Origin: Sindora glabra
Taxonomy: Eukaryota > Streptophyta > Magnoliopsida > Fabales > Fabaceae
Direction: 5' to 3'
Length of the DNA stretch: 64,000 bases
NCBI GenBank assembly: GCA_020226215.1
Contig: CM035233.1
Coordinates: 19,425,701-19,489,700 of the forward strand
Each line of letters opens with the position of its first letter. The stretch's first letter is position 1. Positions 23,044-37,600 of the stretch are shown one piece after another. The notes under the pieces are model-generated. The model was not told the DNA's origin, did no database searches, and worked only from the letters and a program-made list of their open reading frames with translations. The translations under genes were made by a program, and so were the position numbers.

Positions 23044-23835
23044 TCAATCAAACTCAATTACTCTAGTCGAATGAGTTAGACAATAAAATCTACTTCCTTT
23101 CAAGCCACTGCAGTACCTAATAAAGTATCCACTAATAATTTTTGAATCAAGTTTTCTTGTGAATGGGATATATGACTTTACTTCAACTTTACAACCCCAA
23201 ACTCGAAAATGCCACATATTAGGCTTCTTATCATATAATAGTTCATAAGGGGTTTTAGGTACTAACTTATTAGGAACCTGATTTAAAATATATGCCGTTG
23301 TTTTCAATGCATCACCCCATAAGAATTATGGCAATGAAGTATGGGCCAACATACATCTTACCATATCCATAAGAGTCTTATTCCTCCTTTCTATAACTCC
23401 ATTTTGCTCCGGTGTACTAGGCATGGTGTAGATTGCTTGAATTCCATAATCTTGTAGATATCTCACAAAAAGGCCAGGGTTTTTTCCTGTTTCATCATAC
23501 CTATTATAATATTCACCATCTCTATTAGAATTAACATATTTCATCTATTTTCCTAATTTCAATTCAATTGCCATTTTGAATAATTTGAAGGCTTCTAGTG
23601 ATTCTGACTTATCACTAAGCAGCTCTACCTTACCAAATCTGGAATAATCATCAATAAATATGATAAAATATTTGTAGTCACCTATAGCATTAGCATTAGG
23701 TGTGCTAGGCCCATTAATATTAGTGTGGATCAATTCTAGAACATTCTCCTTCTTACTTCTCTTACCCTTTCTAACTCTAGTTGTAAATTTTCCTTTGATA
23801 CAATCTACAAATGTTCTAAAATTCAAGAAGTTCAT
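23044..23835 (-). pseudogene. Copia integrase
   Basis: Open pieces read HTNINGPSTPNANAIGDYKY, FIIFIDDYSRFG, then NSNRDGEYYNRYDE, GIQAIYTMPSTPEQNGVIER, then MKTTAYILNQVPNKLVPKTP and YELLYDKKPN. The catalytic triad is recognisable: in FIDDYSR, a region where S.RDGEY supplies the second acidic site, and the E of QNGVIER. Frame breaks or stops near 23310, 23545 and 23836 make it inactive. Confidence 0.9.
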
Positions 23836-23865
23836 ATCACTAAGTACTTCTCCCTTTACAAGTCT

Positions 23866-24370
23866 CTAAATTCTTTCTTTAGAGATGTTTCCTAATCGTT
23901 TGTGCCACATTGAAGATCTTTCATCAATTTGACACCTTTTCTTGCCCACAACAAAGTTTATTGAACTTACAAAATTAGAATCTAAATCAACTTTATATAA
24001 ACTATCACACATAGAACTAGTACCAACAATAGAAGATTTATAAAATAATTGAACTTTTCCACTTCCAAAATAATAATAGTACCCAAGAGAATCCAAAGTA
24101 ATAACTAAAATTAGATTCATTCTTATGGAAGGTACATAAACTACATTATTTAGTAAACGTTCATGTCTAGTTTTCAACTTCAACTTCATTGCTCATATAT
24201 GCTCCACTTCAACTCTATCTTCATTTTCAAGTCTCACAATCAGTTCTCTTTCATTTGGTTTTCTCAGATTTATCAACGCCTAAAGATAATTAGTCACATG
24301 AATAGTTACACCGGTATCTAACCACCAAGAGTTTGATGGTCTATCAATTATATTTGACTTAAAATAGACT
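23866..24370 (-). pseudogene. Copia protease and GAG-pre-integrase region
   Basis: At about 24295-24327 the minus strand reads WWLDTGVTIHV, the copia aspartic protease active site (DTG). Downstream, 24189-23866 is open: LLNNVVYVPSIRMNLI, then SMWHKRLGNISKERI, the pre-integrase zinc-finger approach. Stops separate the two pieces. Confidence 0.85.
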
Positions 24371-24404
24371 AGAACTAAATATGTATTTATCCCTTTTTTT
24401 TAAC

Positions 24405-24602
24405 CTATTTCTTATGTTTAAAATAGTCCACTTTCTCATGATAATTCTTTTGATCTTTTGTAGACTCAATATTAATATGAGGTTCCGCTTTCTTAATTAT
24501 CATGTCAAGGTTAAAGGTTGCTAAATATAGCTTTAGTGATTCATCCCAATCCTCATGATCGGTCCCATTAAGCATCCTAATTGCATTTAATTGCATAGGC
24601 AA
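24405..24602 (-). pseudogene. Copia gag N-terminal fragment
   Basis: MPMQLNAIRMLNGTDHEDWD, then ESLKLYLATFNLDMIIKK, resembles the copia gag start (LNGTNY..W). It stops at about residue 65, and the zinc knuckle of a complete gag is not seen before the protease region. A large internal deletion in gag is inferred. Confidence 0.75.
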
Positions 24603-24659
24603 ATAAGCTGAGGAAACAAATTTTAAAACATTAATGCATGTTTAACCTTAATTATGCTA

Positions 24660-26261
<1,602 letters not shown>

Positions 26262-26275
26262 ATTTTGATACCAAT

Positions 26276-26679
26276 TGTTAAAATTAAAATTTCATAAAAT
26301 AAAATTCTAAATTGAATCATGTAAAAAAATATTAAACATGAAAAAATTTATTATTGTTACCTGATAAATTTATTGTGATATGAATATGAAATTAGGATTT
26401 GTTGTAAATCACAAACTATTCACGATTAGTCTTAATCATGAACTCCAAATAAGGATTTGCTGCTCCTATCAATCTTGATGAGAACTTAATTAGAAAAATT
26501 TTCTGACATCGATAAAGAGTGTGTAGAATCTATCATAGAGTTTAGGAGTAATGACCTTCATTTATATTAATAACATTGGTGGGTTTACCCATTACAGAGA
26601 ACCACCCATTATCATACCATTAGGCCCGTACTATTTAGTTACTTTAATATTCGGTTAAATCATTTTACATCTTATTTTA
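26276..26679 (-). repeat. 5' LTR of the copia element, first part (interrupted)
   Basis: Matches the 3' LTR up to CTTATTTTA, where an unrelated 2.8 kb sequence begins. The LTR resumes at 29478 with a second copy of CTTATTTTA. Confidence 0.9.
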
Positions 26680-29477
26680 GGAAAAAAATTAGGCTAATAT
26701 TGTTTGATGTAATTTATTGTAATAAAGTACCCGAAACTCACTTTCTTTCATTTAAGTGCACCCACGTATGAAAATTTATCATGATACCCAGAAGACAAAA
26801 TAACACATTTATAGTGCATTTCAAAAATTAAAGAACCAAAATAGAAACTTCTTTTGCTACACATTAAAATTAAAAAAAAATTAATTTAAAACAAATAAAA
26901 AAATAAAAGATTAAAAACTTATAAGAATTACAATTTGAAAACTTTTAACTTTATAAAAATTAAATTAATATAAAATTTTAATTGTAAATAAATTTTATAA
27001 AAATTCAATTTTTTAGGAATTAAAATAAATTTTTAGTTAAGATAAAAATAAAAATAAATAAAAACTTAGAGACATAATAACATATTATTATTTGACAATT
27101 TGAATGTTAATTAGACTTGATTTATCTATTTATTTAAAATTTTTAGTTGGTATTACTATTTAGAGATGAAATAATAATATGTTACTGTTTAAAGAACAAA
27201 CAGTAATATGCTATTATTTAGTAATTTAGTTATTAATTAGACTTGATTTATCCATTTATTTAAGATTTTTTGTTGATATTATTGTTTTGAAATGAAACTG
27301 TAACATCCTCTTTTTTTATAGTTTAGTTATTAATTAGACTTGATTTATTAATTTATTTGAAGTTTTTAATTGGTATTACTATTTTCGAATAAAATAGTAA
27401 TATGTTACTATTTGAAGAACAAATAGTAATATGTTCTTCTTTGAAAGTTTGGTTGTTAATTAGATTTAATTTATCCATTTATTTGAAATTTTTTGTTAGT
27501 ATTACTATTTTTGAACGAAACAGTAACATGTTACTGTCTAGAGAACAAACAATAACATGCTGTTATCTAGTAATTTGATTATTAATTAAACTTGATTTAT
27601 TTATTTATTTAGTATTTTTAGTTAGTGATACTATTTCATTTCAAAATAATAACATTCTCTTCTTTATTAATTTGGTTATTAATTAGATTTAATTTATTTA
27701 TTTATTTGAAGTCTTTGGTTAGTGTTACTCTTTTAGAATGAAATAGTAATATATTACTGTCTAGAGAATAAATAGTAACATGTTATTATTTTGACAATTT
27801 AGTTATTAATTAAACTTGATTTATCCATTTATTTAGAGTTTTTAGTTAGTGTTACTATTTAGAAATGAGAAAGTAATATGTTATTATTTTAGAACGAAAT
27901 AATAATATATTATTGTCTAGGAAATAAACAATAACATGCTATTATTTAATAATTTAGTAGTTAATTAGACTTAATTTATCCACTTATTTAAAATTTTTTA
28001 TTAGAGTTATTGTTTTAGAACAAAACAGTAACATTCTATTCTTTTTCAGTTTGATTGTTAATTAGAATTGATTTATCCATTTATTTAGAGATTTTTGTTG
28101 GTGTTATTATTTTGAAACAAAATAGTAACATGTTACTGTTTAGAGAACAAATAATAATATACTGTTATTTACTAGTTTTGTTGTTAATTAGACTTGATTT
28201 ATCCATTTATTTGAGATTTTTTATTAGAGTTATTGTTTTAGAACAAAACAATAACATATTACTGTTTAGAAAATAAACAATAACATACTGTTATTTGATA
28301 ATTTAGTTATTAATTGATTTGATTTATATATTTATTTGATATTTTTAGTTAGTGTTACTGTTTTAAAATGAAATAGTAATATGCTATTATTTACTAGTTT
28401 AGTTATTAATTAGACTTTATTTATTCATTTATTTGGAGTTTTTGATTGGTGTTATTGTTTGTTTTGGAACGAAACAGTAACATGTTACTGTCTAAAGAAT
28501 AAATAGTAATATGTTATTATTTAAAAATTTAATTATTAATTAGACTTGATTTATTCATTTATTTGAGATTTTTTTTATTAGTGTTGCTGTTTTAGAAAGA
28601 AACAGTAACATGCTATTATTTGCTAGTTTGATTGTTAATTAGATTTTATTTATCTATTTATTTGGTATTTTTTGTTAGTATTATTATTTAGAATGAAACA
28701 ATAATATGTTACTTTTTAAAGAAGAAATAATAACATACTATTATTTGATAGTTTAGTTGTTAATTAAACTTGATTTATCCATTTATTTAAAATTTTTAGT
28801 TAATATTACTATTTTAGAATGTAACAGTAATATATTATTATTTAATCTACAGACAATAATATATTATTTTTAGTAGTTTTATTTATTAAAAAAATTATTA
28901 TATCACTACTAGATAGCAAAAGAGTTAGGGATCAAAAATTTAATATAGGATTTAAATGAATTTGAATTGATAAAAATAAAAGTAAAGTTAGAAAAATAAC
29001 AAGAAAATGAAGAAAAATTAGAAAAGTTATTGAAAAAAGCCTTTTTTCACCAACCAGAATGGGCAAAATGCATTTGACTTTTGCAAGCACATAAATTTCA
29101 AAAAGTTATATAAAATAAAAAAAATTTGCCCAAAACAGATAACCGAGTATAAGGTTATAATCATTCAAAGTTTTAAACTTAATTTACACATTTTTTACTA
29201 GATAGACCTCACCAAATCCAAATTTTCTTATTTTTTATCGAAAGATCATGAGAAAATGAATACAAATAAGTGGTTATATGTAAAAATTGATTAATTAATC
29301 ATCCTGTTATACCTTTCCAAAATTTCTCATTTATAATCGTATTTTCTTAGGTAAAAGAGATATTTTAGAAATATAATAATAATAATTCATAAAACTGACA
29401 CATATTTAAAATAAAAATCAGCCCTAACACCTTATTGAAAAGAAGATCAAGAAGCACCACTACGATGTAATTTACTA
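26680..29477. mobile_element. Non-autonomous element nested in the copia 5' LTR
   Basis: An insertion of 2798 bp, defined precisely because it splits an LTR: CTTATTTTA is present at 26671-26679 and again at 29478-29486, an exact 9-bp target duplication. It starts GGAAAAAAATTAGGC and ends AATTTACTA. I find no clear terminal inverted repeats and no coding sequence. A 9-bp duplication points to the Mutator superfamily (a MULE without TIRs), but that is inference. Most of it is the tandem array at 27060-28880. The 5' end resembles the sequence from 61507 (GGAAAAAAATCAG...), which leads into a similar array, so this is a family. Confidence 0.75.
27060..28880. repeat. Tandem array, ~128-bp unit with internal palindrome (array 1)
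   Basis: About 15 diverged units. Each contains TAATTAGACTTGATTTATCC, ATTTATTT, a TTAGT.TTACTATTTT stretch, GAA.GAAACAGTAACATG, TTACTGT, and AGAACAAACAGTAACATGCT. One measured period, 28467 to 28595, is 128 bp; others vary by deletion. AGTAACATGTTACT is a perfect 14-bp palindrome, with exact copies near 27530, 28125 and 28475. Each unit seems to hold two related half-motifs (GAAAcagtaacatgTTACT and GAACAAAcagtaacatgCTATT). Confidence 0.9.
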
Positions 29478-29524
29478 CTTATTTTATTTTTGAATTAATA
29501 GGTCCATAAATGTAAAATCTAACA
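29478..29524 (-). repeat. 5' LTR of the copia element, remaining part
   Basis: CTTATTTTATTTTTGAATTA then ATAGGTCCATAAATGTAAAA to CTAACA matches the terminal part of the 3' LTR at 20690-20737. The first nine bases are the duplicated target of the nested insertion. Confidence 0.88.
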
Positions 29525-32475
29525 AAGGGTGCCAAATGTCAAAATTTATGGCACATATACAATTATAAATTTTAAGAAAGCCAGTTTGCAATTATTATAC
29601 ATTAACGTACTCCTCTTTTCCTTTTTTTTTTCCGCCAGCTCCTCTCCTCCCCCCCCCCCCCCCCAAACACGTGAAGGCGAGTAAAACTTTTTATTGATGT
29701 ACTATGGTCAACTAAGCTAAGACTAGAAATATAACTCATAATTAAACCCAATGTCCAGCAAATGGAACTTGTATGGCCAAGATCAAATTATAACTGCATG
29801 AAGCTTAAAAGAGAAAAATACTTTGCCCTTCTTGGAGTATCGAAAACATATGTGGATATCCTCTCTTTTCAAACAAAAACTCCACAAACCTCTCCTGAAT
29901 GATTAATTTTTATTACACTTTCCTCCGGTTTAAAATTTTCCCTCCACCAACTGTTAAATCCTTCATTTGTGCATGGTCAAATAACATTTTTGACGAAAAA
30001 AATGTTAATTTCACTCCTAGTTTCATTATGTAAACATGTGATTTGTATTTTAATTTGTCTTTTATTTGTAATCCATTTCTTATACTTCAATTAATCAAAG
30101 ATAAATATAATATATTTTAATTTTAATATGAAAATATTTTTCAATTATTACAAAAAAATCATTTTTTACATTAATAAAAAAACAAAATATAATGTATTCT
30201 GATATAAAATCACTTTTCCATTATTACAAAAAAAATTATTTTTTCCATTAATAAAAAAAACAAACATAATAACTTTTATGTATGAAAATTTTTTTTTCAT
30301 TATCACTAAAAAAAAATTTCCATTAAAAAATGTAATAAATTTTAATATGAAAATCATTTTCATTATAAAAAATCATTAATTAATTTAAAATAAAAATATT
30401 GTACTCAATTTGTTGTACATATTGAAAAATTAAAGGCTATATGCGCTTGAAAAATAGAAAATTGGAAAGGAAAAATGGAATGAATGCCTTTATTAAGGGG
30501 CATTTTGATCATTAAAAATATTATCATTTTAAAACCCTAATTTTAAAAGAATTTTAGCATCCAAAAGACATATTCTTAATTAAGAGGCATTAAATAGGAT
30601 AACGTATAAATTTTGAAAACAAAAGGGGGATTCGCGTATATTTTTTATATTTAAGATAAAAGTAAAGTATTTTTCTCTTTACAAAATGCGTCAGAAATCA
30701 AGGAGAAATAGTGGCATACCTAAAAATTCTCGTTTGAGGGTAATGCATAGGATCTTGCAGGGTACAATCCTGTAAGAGTAAACACAATGTTCAATTTTTC
30801 ATAATTATTATATTCCTTAAATTTTATAATTAACAGTATTTTCTTTATTTTTATTATAATTATTTATTTCTATTCACTTATGTTACAATAAATAAAAAAT
30901 ATTGAAATTGATTGTCAAATTTCACCTTAATAATGTCAATTATATATTTTTCAGCACACTATTGAAGTATTTCGAGTTTGGCTCTTTAGTCTTTAGCATT
31001 GTTTCCTTTGTTTAGGGTAAATTTAGGGTTCAACATTGTTTCCTTTGTTTCTAGGATGAAAATTTGAATCAAGGAGGTAGACTCCTACCATTTTCTAATA
31101 CATATCAGGCGACTTTTATCTGTAAAATTTTACCGAAATTTCAAATAAATTATGATCTGCATCAGTTTTTATTTTTTTTTGGGGGGGGGGATATATACAA
31201 ACTTAACTACTTATTATTTAAAAAATAAAATAGTATTTTTAATAGCTCTCTTCATAGGTATTAGTGAGAGTAATGAGGGAAGTGTTCAATTTTTTTTTTT
31301 TGGACCCCTGTTAGAAGTACCCTTTTTTTTCTGTCATTTAACTAATATGGGAGCAATATGTATAATTACTGCGCGAGTGAGTGTGAAAAAACTTTTTGTT
31401 TTGTGGGGGCAATTGTCCCACCCGAAAAAGAAAAATCGATTAACAATGTTTCTGAAGAGCCTCAAAACAGTTATTTTTCCGCAGGTCCAACTTAAAAACA
31501 TCAAACGTAATTTTTGAATGCTCCGAATCTGACAAATAAAATCATAATGCAGAACAGGGTGCCACCCCTTACAAGAATAAGAAGAGAAAACTTCCAAACT
31601 TCCGATCTTTTCCTTGATTTACTGCATTGTCACAAGAGAAATAAGTACTAGCCGCAGGTTCCACACTTGGTGGACTTTTGCCATCACTTCCCACAGGTTT
31701 AGTGCTCACTCAGAAATTTCCAGAAGGAAGAGATTAAATACAACATATATGCTCCATTTATCTTTTCAAAGATATTTTCTATAAAAAAATTTCATTTTTC
31801 TTACATATAGATTAATGAATACCATACACATCCATATCTTATGATTAAAAATAATAATAATTAGAGTTATAATAGTAAAGAAAAATAATTTCTCATTTGA
31901 AACAAAAAAAAAAGTTTCCTTTTACCAAACTTTTTTTTAAAGGAAGTTATTTTTTACTAAAGTCTTTATATTTTATATTAAACATGTAAATCATTTTTTA
32001 TTATCTTAATATTTTACAACTATAATATTACGGAAATTGTTATTGACTAAAACAAACAAAGCCATAATTTACCTTAGAATATCAACAATGAAAACTACAG
32101 AAAGAAGGCAAATGAAATGATAATTGCAATGAGTTGGAAATGTTTCTAAAACCCAAAATTATCCGTTTAAATGCTCATAACAGGTTAAAACTGTATGTGT
32201 CATTTACTACTCATAATTTTCTTTCCTTTCATATGGTTCAAGTCTCAGTTTCTTTGCTCTAATTTATATTTCATCCATAAAATAGAAAAGGAATTTCAAC
32301 CAATCTTATATCCTAAACATAGACTTAAGAATGAAAATATAAAAAGCTTTAGATTAAATAACATTGACCGTCATGAATTGGCAATTTGACATGGAATATC
32401 ATTAAGAATTGTAAATATTTTCGTACAAGTCACTCGTACTCATTGGAACATAAAGACAATTTAGCACTAACATGC
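29525..32475. other. Upstream part of COX16 intron 1, no gene seen
   Basis: Remaining intron between the copia insertion and exon 1. It holds a run of about 16 C (29649-29664) and a run of T followed directly by ten G (31172-31190). A T-rich stretch near 31290 resembles no element I know. No coding motif recognised on either strand. Confidence 0.5.
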
Positions 32476-32676
32476 CTTGCAGGAGGGACAAAGGCCAACA
32501 ACCAAAAGAACAGTAAGAGAAATCATTGGAAGTCCATATATGACAAATGGATTTTTCCTGCCCATTCTTTGAAATGATGCAGCTGACCTTTGGATCCTGG
32601 AAGTCTGAGAGCTGGACTGATTACCAGTTTTTCTCAGGTGCTGACTCTGATCCCTTGTTGTCTGAACTGTCATCAT
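32476..32676 (-). pseudogene. COX16: COX16-like exon 1: matrix N-terminus and transmembrane segment
   Basis: From an ATG pair at 32674-32676 (MMTVQTTRD...) the exon runs through a basic, Ser/Gln-rich N-terminus to RSAASFQRMGRKNPFV, then the hydrophobic YGLPMISLTVLLVVGL. GRKNPF-x-x-YGLPMISLTV is the diagnostic COX16 block, ending in its only membrane span. Relative to the family the last codons are off by one base. The donor is CAAG|GCATGT, a GC-type site. The upstream 32680-32941 is also open on this strand and GC-richer; it may be 5' leader. Confidence 0.75.
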
Positions 32677-32679
32677 GTC

Positions 32680-33690
32680 TAGGGTAGTTTATGAAAGCTA
32701 TTGCAAAATTTACAGGTATTCTGGTGATCTTGCCTGAAGTACAAGTGAGTCTCCCTCGAAGATTTAAAACACAAATTCTTGGACTTTCTGGTAACAGGAC
32801 TTGAATAGTGATGAATGGTTCTAAAGACCATGGTTGAATTCTATTGGTTATACTGCTGACTATCGCATATACTATAGAAGGAAAAAATGAAAAGCTTCCT
32901 ATGAACAAGAAAAACCAATCTCTAAAAAGAGGCGGGGACACAAGGCGAGCATTCTAAATAATGCTATTTGCACGAAAGTCTCCAAGCAAATCAGACTAAA
33001 TAACAATACTCTGTAAGCCATGATCACAAAGAAGTACTGTAATTTAAAAACCCATGCAGCAATTCAGGGGCACTATATTTATACTCGGGCTCCCTTTGTT
33101 TAGCTAACAGTTAATTTCTCTTCGAGAATTTTTCTTTCCAAAGAACAGTTCTCTGGATAAAATAATTCAAATACAATTTTTTCTGGTTTTGTCTTATAAG
33201 AATTTTTTTTCCAAAGAAAATTTTCTTTTGTTTATTTTATATGAATATGAATATGAATATTTTTCCATATATGCCTTGATGAAAATTTCAAATATGTAAT
33301 TAAAATTTTAGATTGCAACCAACCAGTGAATTCAGCACTGCCCTCATGCTAGGTAATTTGTTTATACAAACAAGTCACTAGCCTAGGAGAGAAATCAGGT
33401 AAAAGAATTTTCTAATAACCCAACATGATAAACCAGAATTCCAACACAGATAGACAAAATTTTTCCCAATGATCCACACTGATGAACAGGAAGTTCTGTG
33501 ATAAGATTTCTTCCCAGACATGGTTCTGGGATTTATGAAAGTGATTAACTTAGAAAATTATAATTTTGGGCAAAAAAAGTCATGATACGCTACTTTAGCA
33601 TGTGAAGCTTGTAACAGTTGTTGCAAATGTGTAACAGTAGAAGACGCTTTCTCTTTTCTAGTTTTTAGACACTCAAACCATGCTTTGGAC
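32680..33690. other. 5' flank of COX16 exon 1
   Basis: The region to about 32941 is open on the minus strand and GC-richer, perhaps 5' leader or promoter of the COX16 gene. The remainder to the FAR1-like pseudogene has no recognised gene. Confidence 0.4.
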
Positions 33691-34620
33691 AATACGAACA
33701 TATCCAAGGATGAGAAGATAAGTTAGGGAAAGAGCTAATCTTGGTTACACATGTTTAGATCAGAAAAATAATATTCAGAGTAAAAAGTTGAGGAACTTCT
33801 TGTATGGAGAGCCAGGTAGTTTAGTGTGATATTTCCAACAAGAATCATTTAAGAATTCTTCATTTTATTATGCAGTACAATTAGATGTGGAAGAACAAAT
33901 TGCAAACATATTTTGGGCAGATGCAAGGATGATGATTGATTATGATTACTTCGGTGATGTGGTTACTGTTGACATTTAGATTAAAAGAGAATTGGGCAAA
34001 ATGTTACATGAAAAATGCTTTCTTAATAGGCATGCAGAGTACATTATTGAGTGATAGATTAAATTCTGATCTGAAAAGTTGCTTGAAGCATGAATTGGAC
34101 ATAATCCAATTTTTCAAGCCCTTTGAAAGAGTTATCTCTAATAAAAGATACAATGAGTTGCAATGTGAATTCCAATCTAGGCAAAATTTGCCAAGGTTGA
34201 GGTGGGAGAATTCACTTATGGTACGACAAGTCGCAAAAATTTATAGTCATGTAATTTTTTATATTTTTCAAAAAGAGTATGATTTGTATCATGTAGCATG
34301 TATAAAGCATTGAAATGAAGATTGAAACAATGTATGAATATGTGGTTGGTACATTCAACAAGAATGAAGAGTTCAAAGTCAAATTTGATGCTTCCAATAA
34401 TATGATTTCTTGTAGTTGCAAAAAATTTGAGACCTTTGACATTTTTTATTGTCATACTTTAAAAATATTTAATATTAGGAATATCAAGTCAATTCTTAAC
34501 CAGTACATTTTGAAAAGATGGACAAGGGAAACTAAAAAGGGATATGTATATGATTCATGAGGGAAGAATGGTCATAAAGATAATAATACTAATTGCACTC
34601 AATGCAACTAATAACTTTGT
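33690..34620 (+). pseudogene. FAR1/FRS-like (MULE-derived) pseudogene, 5' part
   Basis: FAR1-related proteins are domesticated Mutator-like transposases with FAR1, MULE and SWIM domains. Here one frame gives SFYYAVQLDVEEQIANIFWA and DARMMIDYDYFGDVV, the start of the MULE domain. Another (33936-34313) gives KENWAKCYMKNAFLIGMQST, LNSDLKSCLKHELDIIQFF, FERVISNKRYNELQCEF. A third (34315-34560) gives SCSCKKFETFDIFYCHTLKI and YILKRWTRETKKGY, a SWIM-type C-x-C...C-x-H zinc motif. The catalytic middle of the MULE domain between DVV and KENWAK is missing, and stops abound. The gene resumes at 37782 after an LTR. Confidence 0.85.
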
Positions 34621-34679
34621 CCACAATTAGGCTAGCATCTCTAATTATAAGCAAGCATATAATTTAGTAAACAAAGTTA

Positions 34680-37600
34680 TGATCACGACCCGTTTTACAA
34701 TTATCATGACTAATATAAAGATACTTATTTAGTACTAATATTCTAAATAGATATCTTTATAAGCTTTTATATAATACTAATACTCTTATCAAAGAAGTAG
34801 GCATTTATTTTCAAAAAGCATAGCTATTTACAATATAATTTCCTCAACTCTATCACTACACCAAAATGTACATATACAAAAATATAATTTACATAATATA
34901 TATCAAATACTACAAATTTCTAACTTGATTTGTCAAGATTCCATTCTTCAAGGTCTGACTCTTTAGAATAAGAAGAAGTACCGTTTGTACCTTCAAGTAT
35001 AGCAACCTGATATAGAGGATATAGTATAATAAGATTAGGTTCTAAATCTACTTATTTAATTTCTATCTTAAAATATACTCTTGTCTTTGCTGGGTAGACA
35101 TTACTATAAACTAAAATATTATTTCATGTGTGCCATGAGGTAACAGAAAGGTTCCTCAATATGTATTAATCTTTTGTGCTTGGTCTATGATCAAAACCCA
35201 TAATTAATTTAATACAAAAAAAAAGTAAGTATAAAATATACTTAATAAATAGTTACTTCTCATCTTATTTAAGGGATTCTCATCATAAAAGATTCACCTT
35301 TTATTTTTCTATAATTGATAGTTAATATTTTAGGAAAAAATGTTTCGTATGAATATTATCAATGAGTGTTACTACAAAAAATGGCAATGATAAGCATACA
35401 AGTTTCATCTTATATCTTTGATCTCACTTTATCCCTTCCCACCTTAGGCTTTAAGCCACCAATTTTTTCTCTCCACTATTAACAATTCCTCTCTTTCTCT
35501 ACGAAAGATGTTATATCCTCCCCTCTTAATTCACAATAAGTAATAATGGAATATTAAAACATTAATTATTTTATCCATTTCCATAAGTATAGTCAAATAC
35601 TAACCATACCATAAGTGTTTTATGTAGTACAACAATGTATCATATCTATTCAATCTCCTTCTCAACGATTCTCAAAGATTTTCAAATAAACTTATTTATG
35701 TATCATGGTTCGAAGCCCGTTTTTGTGTTATCAAATTAACTTAAAATTTTATCATAATTTATTTTAACCTTCCTAACATATTATTACACAAAATACAACA
35801 ATAATTTACACTAATTAACTCCAAGGATATTGTTCACATAGAACCCATAAGAGGATTTCACAATTAGGATAGCATAGGAACACTTATAATCTAAGCTCCT
35901 TTTCATTAATCAAATGGAAGCCAATTATTTTCAAATTTTTCCATAATATTTCTAACATGTTAAATAAAGGATAACATGAATGTTGTACAAATAATTTTGT
36001 GGGTTAGCTAGTGTATCAAAGACAAGTACTCAAATCAGCTAATTTCAAATTGCATCAAAACTTTCAAGATAAAACTATCATTTAGTAACCAAATCAATGC
36101 TAATTACCACTAGATTTTGAAACTAGCTTGCTAACATCCTAAATATCATAGCCCTAAAATTTTATAATTTTTCTCATTCATTTGGTAGATTAAATAAATG
36201 GAAACTTGAGACCAACCAAATAGGGGTTTGAAACTAGGTAGATTTAAGCATCTCACCTATAACTTGGTTTTTCATGATCTAAAAATTTTCAAAAATTTCC
36301 AAACTCATCTATGATCATCCTATCACTAAATATGATATTAAAGTGCTAATAATTTAATTTTTAACATTTTATAAACCTAAGTTGCACTAAATATTCAAAA
36401 CCCCTAATTTAACATTACATGAGAAGAGTTGTTTCCATTCCCACAAATTCCTATCTTTCTTATTTTTGAACAATTTTCATGAAACCCATTTTTATCACTT
36501 TCAACCTTAATATACTAATAACATACCATTCTAACATCAATTAAAAACTTCAAAAAATGGAACCATATAATAGTTTATTACAATGGAGTATAAAGAAGTA
36601 TAAACCAATAACTTTAGTAACTATTTCCTTTAAAATGATTCTAAAAATAGATAGAGTTGCCACCCACATTAAAATTTTCACTCTTTATCTTTCAATACCT
36701 TCTTAAAACAACAAGTGAGTGACTTCATAATAGCATATCAACATTTTTTGGAAATTTAGGAAGGAGAAGAAATCTTGACAAAATTGAAAGAAAATGCCTA
36801 GTTACCTCACAAGATTTGAAGTTGTGAAATGAAAAATTAACTAAGATAATTTGAAAGCTTAGACTTCCTTACTAAATTCCCTCTTTTCTTGCTTATGGCT
36901 GGCCAAGAAGCATAAATTTTTTACTCCAAATGGCCAGCATACACACACATACACACATATATATAAGTCCAAAAAAAAATCTAATTGCAAAAATTTATTA
37001 TTTCTTGTTCTTATTTATTAATTTTGGAGAAATATCTTAAGACAAATGGCTGCCCCTATCTAACGTCCAAATGGCCTGATACAATTAGGAAATAATTACT
37101 TTTTAAATGATAAAATTAATTCACTTAAAATGGGCAAATAGGATTTATTACAAAATAGCCTTTAATTTTGTCTCTTTTTCTCTTAGGTCCTTAACTTTTT
37201 TTAGAAGTTTAGACCCATATTTTTAGGCCTTAAAAATTAGATTTGGACCTCAAAAAATGGGTTAAACCAGCCCAATACCAATAAAAAATAACCAATTAGA
37301 AGAAAAAAAGGTTTATTATAATTTAACCTCAAATTTTTTATTTTCTTGTATTTTTTACCCTTAAACTTTTGAATATTTTTTAGCTTTATTTGAGCTTTTA
37401 AATTCTTAAATTTCACACACATTTTGCGCTTAAAAATTTAATTTAGTTTAGCTCAAGATTTTTTCAATTAATTTGCTAAGTTTAGACTTAAATCTTCACT
37501 TTTCGATTTAGTTAGTCTTGGAATTTCATCAATTTCCTATGCAAATTTTCCTAAAATTATTATTAAATTTTTAATTATATTTTTACCTATTTTCTTGTCA

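Noticed and set aside
27060..28880. Tandem array considered as a CRISPR-like array
   Set aside because: Units are ~128 bp, contiguous and diverged throughout, with no unique spacers, and the DNA is plant nuclear.
26680..29477. Nested insertion considered as a LINE or SINE
   Set aside because: There is no poly-A tail at either end and no reverse transcriptase or pol III promoter; the exact 9-bp duplication fits a DNA transposon better.
31152..31597. Open frames of 121 and 87 residues in the COX16 intron
   Set aside because: They run through homopolymer tracts on opposite strands and show no motif.
32621..32941. 106-residue minus-strand frame as an independent gene
   Set aside because: It overlaps COX16 exon 1 in another frame and has no recognised domain; more likely 5' leader or chance.
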